Shown: positions 24,822-30,768 of the stretch, piece after piece
Position numbering within the stretch: the stretch's first letter is position 1
Layout of the letters: every line of letters begins with the position of its first letter
IMG/VR virus record: IMGVR_UViG_3300036770_001272
Span: 1-30,768 of that record
Source of the DNA: a virus
Direction: 5' to 3' (one strand)
DNA length: 30,768 nucleotides
Position numbers and translations under genes: made by a program
Notes under the pieces: model-generated
Told to the model about the DNA's origin: nothing
What the model saw: only the letters and a program-made list of their open reading frames with translations
Database searches by the model: none

Positions 24822-24824
24822 ATA
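24817..24824 (+). promoter_or_regulatory. Late promoter motif TATAAATA
   Basis: An exact TATAAATA followed by G, as at 10121. It overlaps the stop of the upstream gene. The ATG at 24832 is so close that the message would be nearly leaderless for that gene, but it could serve the neck genes downstream. Confidence 0.45.
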
Positions 24825-24831
24825 GAAGAAT

Positions 24832-25101
24832 ATGGCGACACAAGTTCAACTTAGACGAGGTAATAACACACAGACCCTTGCGTTTACAGGTGCTGAAGCT
24901 GAAATTACTGTAGATACAGACAAAGAAACCGTAGTTGTTCACGATGGTTCAACTGCGGGTGGATTTCCATTGGCAAGAGAATCTGCGGCAAATGCGGCTA
25001 GTTCTTATGCTAACTCTGCATTTAGTGCTGCAAATACTGCCTCGGCAGCTGCTGCTACGGCTGAAGCTGCAGCAGTTGCTCTTGCAATTGCGTTAGGATA
25101 A
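24832..25101 (+). CDS. Small fibre protein, Mtd-like head plus Ala-rich helix
   Basis: 89 residues. The head 'VQLRRGNNTQTLAFTGAEAE' and 'ITVDTDKETVVVHDGSTAGG' followed by 'FPLARE' is a clear match to the Mtd N-terminal type domain found at the N-terminus of many phage fibres. Residues 50-89 are an Ala-rich helix with 'SSYANSAFSAANTASAAAA' and the ending 'ALAIALG', the same ending as the 182-residue fibre at 9572. It is a minimal fibre that lacks a tip. It may be an adaptor to which other fibre parts attach. Confidence 0.77.
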   Translation: MATQVQLRRGNNTQTLAFTGAEAEITVDTDKETVVVHDGSTAGGFPLARESAANAASSYANSAFSAANTASAAAATAEAAAVALAIALG

Positions 25102-25104
25102 AAA

Positions 25105-25803
25105 ATGAATTTATTATTAGAAAACTTCAAAAAAGATTGCTTACACAACAAATATTCAAAATGGTATTTTTCAATTATTGATAATGCCTTTGAAAGAAAA
25201 TGGTCTAAAAAAACAGCCCCATCTTATGTTGAAGCTCATCACATTATACCTAAAAGTATAATGAAAAATGACATTGTTGTATTTCTAACTGCAAGAGAAC
25301 ATTTCATTTGTCATTTGTTGTTACCTAAAATGTTAATTGGTAAAAATAAAAGTAAAATGATGATGGCTTTACATAGATTAATATTTGGAAATAAACATAA
25401 CAATGTCGTATATGTCAAAAACTCAAAACAATATGATAAAATAAAAAAAGAATGTTCTGAGTATTTTTCAAAAAGGTCATTTGATTATTGGAATAATATC
25501 AGTAAAGAACAAAAGAGTTTGATGAAAAGTGGAGAAAAAAATTCGATGTATGGTAAAAACCATAGTGATTATTCTAAGAAAATAATTAGTGAAAAAGCAA
25601 AAGCAAGATTAAAAGATAAAACGAAACATCCTTTATACGGTGTTGGGCACTCTGAAGAAACAAAAAGAAAAATGGTATTAAATGCACCAAAAAGTTCTTT
25701 AGGAAAAAAATGGTATAATAATCCAACAACGAAAGAAGAAAAATATTTTATTTTTGGTCAACAACCAGAAAATTTTATTTTAGGAAGATTAAAGAATGGC
25801 TAA
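25105..25803 (+). CDS. HNH homing endonuclease (copy 2)
   Basis: 232 residues, paralogous to copy 1: 'NKYSKWYFSII', HNH core 'YVEAHHIIPKSI' (His45-His46) and 'FLTAREHFICHLLLPKML'. NUMOD3-like segments ('GEKNSMYGKNHSDYSKKI', 'HPLYGVGHSEETKRKMV') precede a C-terminal 'GKKWYNNPTTKEEKYFIFGQ' and 'NFILGR' DNA-binding module. Very rich in AAA, AAT and TTA. It lies between a fibre gene and gp13. Its last codons overlap the gp13 start by 8 bases, and the ribosome site for gp13 (AGGAAG, 25782-25787) lies inside it. Confidence 0.88.
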   Translation: MNLLLENFKKDCLHNKYSKWYFSIIDNAFERKWSKKTAPSYVEAHHIIPKSIMKNDIVVFLTAREHFICHLLLPKMLIGKNKSKMMMALHRLIFGNKHNNVVYVKNSKQYDKIKKECSEYFSKRSFDYWNNISKEQKSLMKSGEKNSMYGKNHSDYSKKIISEKAKARLKDKTKHPLYGVGHSEETKRKMVLNAPKSSLGKKWYNNPTTKEEKYFIFGQQPENFILGRLKNG

Positions 25804-26749
25804 TCCTACAACAAGACAACAATTTGTAGATTATTGTTTGCGGCGTTTAGGATGGCCGGTTCTTCAAATCAATGTGGATGATGACCAAGTAAGCGACCGT
25901 ATCGATGATGCTTTACAATTTTTTGAGGATTACCACTTCGATGGTGTCGAAAAAATTTACATGAAGCATCGAATCACACAAGAAGACATCAATCGCCGTT
26001 GGATTTATTGCCCTGATGCCGTTACATTTGTGACTGGCGTATTTCCTTTTGATGATTCTAATTCGTCAATCAATATGTTCGATTTGCGTTATCAGTTACG
26101 CTTGCACGACCTATATGACTTCACATCTGTTTCGTATGTGTCATATGAAATTACCATGCAACACATTCGCACATTGAATCTTCTGTTCTCTGGTACACCA
26201 CAGTTTCGTTTTAATCGTAAACAAAACAAAATATTCTTAGATGTTGATTGGGAAAGAGATTTTAATGTTGGAGATTATGTCATCATGGATTGCTATCGTG
26301 CATTACGACCAACTACACTTGTATTGACTGGAACAGGAACTGCTGTAACATCTGCAAACACAATTACAGGAACAAATACAGTTTTTGACCAAGAGTTATT
26401 AGAAGGCGACATCATCACACTTGACGGTCAAGAATTACAAGTTAAACAAATTATATCACCAACTGTTTTAACGACTATTGGGCCAGTCGCCTCTGATGTC
26501 ACAAACGGTACTTTAACCAAACCAGGTAACTCTGATGTTTGGAATGACCGTTTTCTTAAACAGTATGCAACTGCACTCATTAAAAAACAATGGGGTGAAA
26601 ACATGAAAAAATTTGGAGGCATTCAAATGCCAGGTGGTGTTACATTAAACGGAAAAGAAATTTGGGATGAGGCAACAGAGGAATTAAGAAATATTGAAGA
26701 ACAAATGTATAACTTTAATAGTTTACCAAGCGAAATATTTACAGGTTAA
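25796..26749 (+). CDS. gp13: Neck protein gp13 (head completion)
   Basis: 317 residues (T4 gp13 has 309). 'YCLRRLGWPVLQINVDDDQ' and 'RIDDALQFFEDYHFDG' are the standard gp13 opening (T4: [37 protein letters not shown]). About residues 175-240 form a 'TGTGTAVTSANTITGTNTVF' and 'LLEGDIITLDGQELQV' beta module of the type also seen in the protein at the window start. The C-terminus has 'KKQWGENMKKFGGIQMPGGV' and 'EELRNIEEQMYNF'. With gp14 it forms the neck that closes the filled head and accepts the tail. Its start overlaps the HNH gene. Confidence 0.93.
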   Translation: MANPTTRQQFVDYCLRRLGWPVLQINVDDDQVSDRIDDALQFFEDYHFDGVEKIYMKHRITQEDINRRWIYCPDAVTFVTGVFPFDDSNSSINMFDLRYQLRLHDLYDFTSVSYVSYEITMQHIRTLNLLFSGTPQFRFNRKQNKIFLDVDWERDFNVGDYVIMDCYRALRPTTLVLTGTGTAVTSANTITGTNTVFDQELLEGDIITLDGQELQVKQIISPTVLTTIGPVASDVTNGTLTKPGNSDVWNDRFLKQYATALIKKQWGENMKKFGGIQMPGGVTLNGKEIWDEATEELRNIEEQMYNFNSLPSEIFTG

Positions 26750-26751
26750 TT

Positions 26752-27279
26752 GTGAAACATAAACATCATATTATTCCAAAACACATGGGTGGAACTAATG
26801 ACCCTAGCAATATTATAGAACTCACAGTAGAAGAACATGCTGAGGCGCATCGTATTTTATATGAAAAATATGGTCATTGGCAAGATAGATTGGCTTGGCA
26901 AGGTTTAGCAAAAATTATAACAAAGCAAGAAATAATTGAACAAATGGTTTCACATGTTGGTAAAGACATGAAAAAAAATGCTTTGCGTGGAGAAAAACAT
27001 CCTTATTATGGTAAAAAAAGACCAGAACACTCAAAAATAATGAAAGAGTGGGCAAAAACATATGTCAAAACAGAAGAGCACAAAGAAAACTTAAAGAAAG
27101 CTTGTATAAAAGCATCTAAAGAAAATCCTAATAGGGCGGCCATTTGGAGTGTTAAATTTAGAGATGAAATTATGTCTATAAAAAATCTTAAAAAATTTTG
27201 TAGAGATAATAATATTGTTTACTCAACTTTATACACTAGAGGTAAAAGTAATGGGTGTGAATTAATTGGAAAAAAATAA
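26752..27279 (+). CDS. HNH homing endonuclease (copy 3) between gp13 and gp14
   Basis: 175 residues from GTG. The HNH domain is at the very N-terminus: 'HKHHIIPKHMGGTNDPSNII' (His5-His6, Asn20) and 'LTVEEHAEAHRILYEKYGHW' (His29, His33). A NUMOD3-like 'RGEKHPYYGKKRPEHSKIM' and 'EEHKENLKKACIKA' follow, then a helix-turn-helix-like C-terminus 'SIKNLKKFCRDNNIVYSTLY'. Its HNH type differs from copies 1 and 2. It is AT-rich. It starts 2 bases after the gp13 stop and ends immediately before the GTG of gp14, splitting a gene pair that is adjacent in T4. A ribosome site GGA for gp14 lies in its last codons. Confidence 0.9.
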   Translation: MKHKHHIIPKHMGGTNDPSNIIELTVEEHAEAHRILYEKYGHWQDRLAWQGLAKIITKQEIIEQMVSHVGKDMKKNALRGEKHPYYGKKRPEHSKIMKEWAKTYVKTEEHKENLKKACIKASKENPNRAAIWSVKFRDEIMSIKNLKKFCRDNNIVYSTLYTRGKSNGCELIGKK

Positions 27280-28173
27280 GTGGCCACCAACAATTATTTC
27301 AACCCATTCCCATCTAGCCAGATAACTTCCGAGCAGCTGCTCGTTGAAGATTTGGTAATTGAAGCCATGCAAATTTATGGTATGGATATCTTTTATCTTC
27401 CAAGAGCAACAAGAGACCAAGTAGACTATCTCTATGGCGAAGACACTCTCAAACAATACATTAGTGCATATCCAATTGAAATGTATTTGGAAAATGTCAC
27501 AGGTATGGATGGTGAAAGAGACTTCATATCTAAGTTTGGTTTAGAGATTCGTGATGAAGCAACATTCTTAGTTTCTCGCCGTAGATTTGCTGCAACTATT
27601 CCTAGACAAAGACCATTTGAGGGTGATTTAATTTACATTCCTCTATTGCGTAATCTCTATGAAATCACAAATGTAGAACACGAAAATGACCAGGCAATGT
27701 TCTATACATTGGGTCGTGGTCGTGGTGGCAATGTTTATGTTTATGCAATTAAGTTGAAACAGTATGTCTTCTCAAATGAAATCATACAAGTGGGTGTTTC
27801 TGAGATTGATGACCAAATTCGTGACTACTATCCAAGAACAAATGTTGCATTGGAAGCAGGTGGTACAGGAACATTTGTCAATGATGAAATTGTTTATCAG
27901 AGTGCAAACACACTTGCAAATGCTACTGCAACAGCCATTGTTCACGACTTTCTACCAAATTCACAAGTCACAATCTTCAGAACAATTGGTACATTCACGG
28001 CAGGCGGAACAATTCGTGGTAACACATCAAATGCAGTATGGACAATTTCTACCGCAGACGATTTGGCACCACTCGACAATGCCTTTGAAGATATCATTGA
28101 CAACAATCGTATTCAAACAGAAGCAAATGGTATCATTGACTTCTCTGAAACAAATCCGTTTGGTGAACCATAA
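27280..28173 (+). CDS. gp14: Neck protein gp14, GTG start
   Basis: 297 residues (T4 gp14 has 256). The opening 'NNYFNPFPSSQITSEQLLVE', 'DLVIEAMQIYGMDIFYLPR' and 'YPIEMYLENVTGMDGERDFI' followed by 'SKFGLEIRDEATFLVSRRRF' is the standard gp14 N-terminal half. 'GDLIYIPLLRNLYEITNVEH' follows. About residues 190-260 carry an extra 'GTGTFVNDEIVYQSANTLAN' beta module with a 'GTFTAGGTIRGNTS' strand pair, which would account for the extra length. Start choice: the GTG directly follows the HNH stop, with GGA 9 bases upstream. It works with gp13 at the head-tail neck. Confidence 0.92.
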   Translation: MATNNYFNPFPSSQITSEQLLVEDLVIEAMQIYGMDIFYLPRATRDQVDYLYGEDTLKQYISAYPIEMYLENVTGMDGERDFISKFGLEIRDEATFLVSRRRFAATIPRQRPFEGDLIYIPLLRNLYEITNVEHENDQAMFYTLGRGRGGNVYVYAIKLKQYVFSNEIIQVGVSEIDDQIRDYYPRTNVALEAGGTGTFVNDEIVYQSANTLANATATAIVHDFLPNSQVTIFRTIGTFTAGGTIRGNTSNAVWTISTADDLAPLDNAFEDIIDNNRIQTEANGIIDFSETNPFGEP

Positions 28174-29219
28174 TGCTAGGTAACGCACAATATTATAATC
28201 GTTCAATTCGTAAAATTGTTGTTGCCTTTGGCACAATCTTTAACGATATTCAATTACAAAGATACACAAAAGATGGTCTTACAAAAAAAGAAATCTTTCG
28301 TGTGCCTTTATCTTATGGCCCAAAAGAAAGGTACTTAACTGCGATTACTTCTGACCCAACATTGGTAAGAACAATCGGTGTCAATGTTCCAAGAATGTCA
28401 TTTGAACTTACTGGAATGGCATATGACCCATCTCGCAAACAACAATCTTTGTTACAAAACTTTGCTCAGAATGCAAACGGTGGTCTAAACACTCAATATG
28501 CGCCTGTACCATATGACTTTAATTTCTCAATGACAATTTATGTGAGAAATACAGAAGACGGTACACAAATTGTAGAACAAATTTTACCATTCTTCAAACC
28601 AGACTTTACTGTAACTGTTGATATGATTGCAGACATGGATCAAAAGTATGACATGCCAATCATATTAAATTCTGTGAACACAACAACAGAATACGAAGGT
28701 GCATTAGAAGATGGCACAACTCGTTTGATTACATGGGATTTAGAATTTACTGTTAAAAGTTTCCTTTGGCCTGCTGTCAGAACACCAAATGGACTGATTG
28801 GTGCCTACAGTTCTGTATCTGGTCGTTATGGACAGGCAAACACAAATATCTACATTGACACTCAGAATCGAGATGCACAACAAGTAACTGTTGATTATGC
28901 AAATGGCAACAATTACTTTACAACTGGTGAAACAATTCGTGTCGATAGAACAGATGCAAATGAAATTACAGGTAAAGTTATTTACTTTAGTAACAGTAAC
29001 AATGGAATTTTAATTGTTGGAGAGTTGTCTCAGTTGTTACAGGCAAATGATGTTGTTGTTGGTGATTATACAAACGCTACATACAATGTGACTTCAGTAT
29101 TAGTTTCACCACTCAAAGCAGTTGCGATTGTAACAAAAGCAGTTCCAGAAGATGCAGAACCAGATGATGAGTTTGGTTTCTCTACTACTATAACCGAATG
29201 GCCTAACACATTGATATGA
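28173..29219 (+). CDS. gp15: Tail completion and sheath stabiliser gp15
   Basis: 348 residues (T4 gp15 has 272). 'YYNRSIRKIVVAFGTIFNDI', 'VPLSYGPKERYLTAITSDP', 'VNVPRMSFELTGMAYDPSRK', 'YDFNFSMTIYVRNTEDGTQI' and 'VEQILPFFKPDFTVTVDM' form the conserved core of the family. 'TWDLEFTVKSFLWPAVR' closes it. The last ~130 residues are an extra beta region, including 'ETIRVDRTDANEITGKVIYF', which T4 lacks. gp15 caps the tail tube and sheath and binds the neck. Its start shares a base with the gp14 stop, and its stop overlaps the gp16 ATG (ATGA). Confidence 0.92.
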   Translation: MLGNAQYYNRSIRKIVVAFGTIFNDIQLQRYTKDGLTKKEIFRVPLSYGPKERYLTAITSDPTLVRTIGVNVPRMSFELTGMAYDPSRKQQSLLQNFAQNANGGLNTQYAPVPYDFNFSMTIYVRNTEDGTQIVEQILPFFKPDFTVTVDMIADMDQKYDMPIILNSVNTTTEYEGALEDGTTRLITWDLEFTVKSFLWPAVRTPNGLIGAYSSVSGRYGQANTNIYIDTQNRDAQQVTVDYANGNNYFTTGETIRVDRTDANEITGKVIYFSNSNNGILIVGELSQLLQANDVVVGDYTNATYNVTSVLVSPLKAVAIVTKAVPEDAEPDDEFGFSTTITEWPNTLI

Positions 29220-29605
29220 AAAATTTGAATGAAAAACTATCACAAGCACTAGACATCGAACCGATTGAATTAGAGACAAAAACAGAAATTGTTGAAGTCA
29301 ATAGTTCTATTGATGATGATGCCGAGTATGCAAGACAAAATCTACGCACATTAATTCAAAAAGGCAATGATGCGGCAGACCACATTGTTGAAATTGCCAA
29401 ACAATCAGAACATCCTAGAGCCTTTGAAGTCGCAGCAGGTCTTTTGAAAAATCTTGCAGATATGAATAAAGATTTGTTAGAGATTCAAAAAAGAAAACAA
29501 GATTTACAACCAAAACAAGTTACTCAACAAAACATCAATGTTGACAAAGCTGTGTTCATTGGTTCAACTTCAGAATTGATTAAGCAGTTACGAAATGAAA
29601 AATGA
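29216..29605 (+). CDS. gp16: Small terminase subunit gp16
   Basis: 129 residues (T4 gp16 has 164). An acidic N-terminus 'DDDAEYARQNLRTLIQKG' leads into two long central helices 'AFEVAAGLLKNLADMNKDLL' and 'EIQKRKQDLQPKQVTQQN', which form the oligomerising coiled coil of this family. The C-terminal 'KAVFIGSTSELIKQL' segment is also usual for marine T4-like gp16. It recognises DNA and regulates the gp17 motor. It is placed directly before gp17 as in T4. Confidence 0.9.
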   Translation: MKNLNEKLSQALDIEPIELETKTEIVEVNSSIDDDAEYARQNLRTLIQKGNDAADHIVEIAKQSEHPRAFEVAAGLLKNLADMNKDLLEIQKRKQDLQPKQVTQQNINVDKAVFIGSTSELIKQLRNEK

Positions 29606-30768
29606 TGGTTACCTTGGCAATGAACGCCTAAAAAAAGTTGGTGTAGAATTATCTTTTACTGAAGAACAGTTAAGAGAGATTATTAAGTGTACCGAAGACC
29701 CGGTATACTTTATTCGAAACTATGTTAAGATTGTCAATGTGGACAAAGGTCTTGTGCCTTTTGACATGTGGCCATTCCAAGAAGATATGGTTCGTGACTT
29801 TCATGCCAATCGATTCTCTATCTGTAAAATGCCTCGACAGGTTGGTAAAACAACTACAACAGTTGGTTATATGTTGTGGTCTGTTTTATTCCAAGACGAT
29901 TATACAATTGCCATTCTTGCAAACAAAGGCGCTCTTGCACAAGAAATTATGTCTCGTTTACAAAAGGCATATGAATATCTGCCTCTTTGGTTGCAACAAG
30001 GCATCATCGTTTGGAATAAAAGAAACATTGAACTAGAGAATGGTTCAAAAGTTTTTGCATATGCGACATCTGCGGCTGGTGTGCGAGGCGGTTCTTACAA
30101 TCTAATCTTCTTAGACGAATTTGCTTTCGTACCTAAGAATATGGCAGATGACTTCTTTACATCTACTTATCCAGTTATTTCTTCTGGTAAAACAACAAAA
30201 GTTATCATCGTATCAACACCATTTGGTCTGAATCATTTCTACAAGATGTGGGTTGATGCAATTGAAAAACGGTCAACATACAAACCAATTGAAGTTCATT
30301 GGTCTATGGTGCCGGGTCGTGATGAGAAGTGGAAAGAAGAAACAATTCGAAACACTTCAGAAGAACAGTTTCGACAAGAGTTTGAAACAGAATTTATTGG
30401 GTCTTCTGCAACATTGATTTCTGGTGCAAAACTGAGGTCACTTGCATTCTTCAATCCAATATCTTCTATAGACAGTTTTGATGTATACGAAGAACCTAAA
30501 CCAGGTCATTTGTATATTACAACAGTAGATTGTTCAGAAGGTGTTGGAGCTGACTATTCTACAATTAATGTGCTTGATGTATCACAAGTTCCTTACAAAC
30601 AAGTTGCAAAGTACCGCAACAACAAATTGCCTCTATTGTTTTTTCCAACAATCATTTACAGTATTTCAAAGAGATACAATGAGGCATTTATATTAGTTGA
30701 AACAAATAATGTTGGTCAACAAGTAGTTGACATTTTACATTACGAATTAGAGTATGAAAACATCTATA
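29595..30768 (+). CDS. gp17: Large terminase subunit gp17, 3' truncated by window end
   Basis: 391 codons are present (T4 gp17 has 610), starting at the ATG that overlaps gp16 by 11 bases. Walker A 'MPRQVGKTT' is at residues 79-87, Walker B 'LIFLDEF' at 170-176 with Asp174-Glu175 as the catalytic pair, and the coupling motif 'IVSTPFG' near 205-211. 'FRQEFETEFIGSSATLIS' marks the end of the ATPase domain, and the nuclease domain opens with 'TTVDCSEGVGADYS', where Asp312 fits the metal-binding Asp401 of T4. The remaining nuclease acidic residues lie past the window. This is the ATP-driven packaging motor and headful nuclease. Confidence 0.96.
   Translation, partial: MKNDGYLGNERLKKVGVELSFTEEQLREIIKCTEDPVYFIRNYVKIVNVDKGLVPFDMWPFQEDMVRDFHANRFSICKMPRQVGKTTTTVGYMLWSVLFQDDYTIAILANKGALAQEIMSRLQKAYEYLPLWLQQGIIVWNKRNIELENGSKVFAYATSAAGVRGGSYNLIFLDEFAFVPKNMADDFFTSTYPVISSGKTTKVIIVSTPFGLNHFYKMWVDAIEKRSTYKPIEVHWSMVPGRDEKWKEETIRNTSEEQFRQEFETEFIGSSATLISGAKLRSLAFFNPISSIDSFDVYEEPKPGHLYITTVDCSEGVGADYSTINVLDVSQVPYKQVAKYRNNKLPLLFFPTIIYSISKRYNEAFILVETNNVGQQVVDILHYELEYENIY

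Noticed and set aside
22185-25101. Diversity-generating retroelement, because Mtd-like fibre heads are present
   Set aside because: I found no reverse transcriptase gene and no template/variable repeat pair with A-biased differences. The Mtd-like similarity is only in the N-terminal attachment fold.
9572-25101. CRISPR-like array suggested by the repeated GCAAAT/AACTCTGC words
   Set aside because: The words are codons of the ANSAF protein repeat, in frame and degenerate at third positions, without regular spacers.
25796-28173. A group I intron carrying HNH copy 3
   Set aside because: gp13 and gp14 are each complete with their own start and stop, and only 2 bases of non-coding DNA flank the HNH gene, so there is no room for an intron. 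It is a free-standing homing gene.
29722-30036. 104-residue + strand ORF near the window end
   Set aside because: It is an out-of-frame reading inside gp17. The correct frame holds the Walker A and B motifs and runs to the window edge.

Overview
The window is a late structural segment of a T4-like myovirus (Caudoviricetes), probably one infecting an aquatic bacterium. The host cannot be read from the sequence. The phage assignment rests on recognisable homologues in T4 order on one strand: baseplate wedge gp8, a giant DUF4815 tail/baseplate protein, neck proteins gp13 and gp14, tail sheath stabiliser gp15, small terminase gp16 and large terminase gp17. The fibre genes between them are of the kind found in marine and freshwater T4-like phages (ANSAF repeats, GSGY repeats, C1q-like and glycine-rich tips). 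The DNA is AT-rich. All genes I support are on the + strand, tightly packed, and often overlap by 1-11 bases. I saw no tRNA, integrase, IS element or CRISPR array.

Layout. (1) 1-9345: baseplate proteins, namely the 3' end of a protein in the gp7 position, gp8, and a 1996-residue DUF4815 protein. (2) 9342-10120: two small linker/fibre proteins. (3) 10151-21508: about 11 kb of small fibre genes. A four-gene cassette occurs three times in the same order: L (linker ending in LSGM or FTGS), A (about 110-residue beta protein), B (glycine-rich adhesin), C (about 105-residue Trp-rich acidic protein). The A-B and B-C junction spacings are identical in all copies. Between the cassettes lie fibre-tip genes (two paralogous knobs and one C1q-like tip), each followed by a small acidic gene that may encode its assembly partner, plus a Cys-rich mini-protein and an HNH homing endonuclease. 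(4) A hairpin terminator at 21512-21535 and a promoter-like motif separate this from 21594-25101, which holds an Ig-like protein, a long ANSAF-repeat fibre, a coiled-coil protein and two fibres with Mtd-like N-termini. (5) 25105-30768: the neck and packaging genes, interrupted by two more HNH genes, one before gp13 and one between gp13 and gp14. The window ends inside gp17.

How the genes work together. The baseplate genes build the wedge. The fibre zone supplies alternative or combined receptor-binding parts with small helpers. gp13, gp14 and gp15 join head to tail. gp16 and gp17 cut and pump DNA. AT-rich motifs ending in TAAATA, like T4 late promoters, recur at cassette borders. Two genes too short for routine ORF calling were found by reading: 15258-15437, which completes the second cassette, and 18260-18436, which is XkdW-like. 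gp17 (29595 to the window end) was also read directly because it runs off the edge.

The most interesting feature is the triplicated L-A-B-C cassette with its interspersed tip-plus-helper pairs. It looks like an expandable receptor-binding module system. That function is inference.
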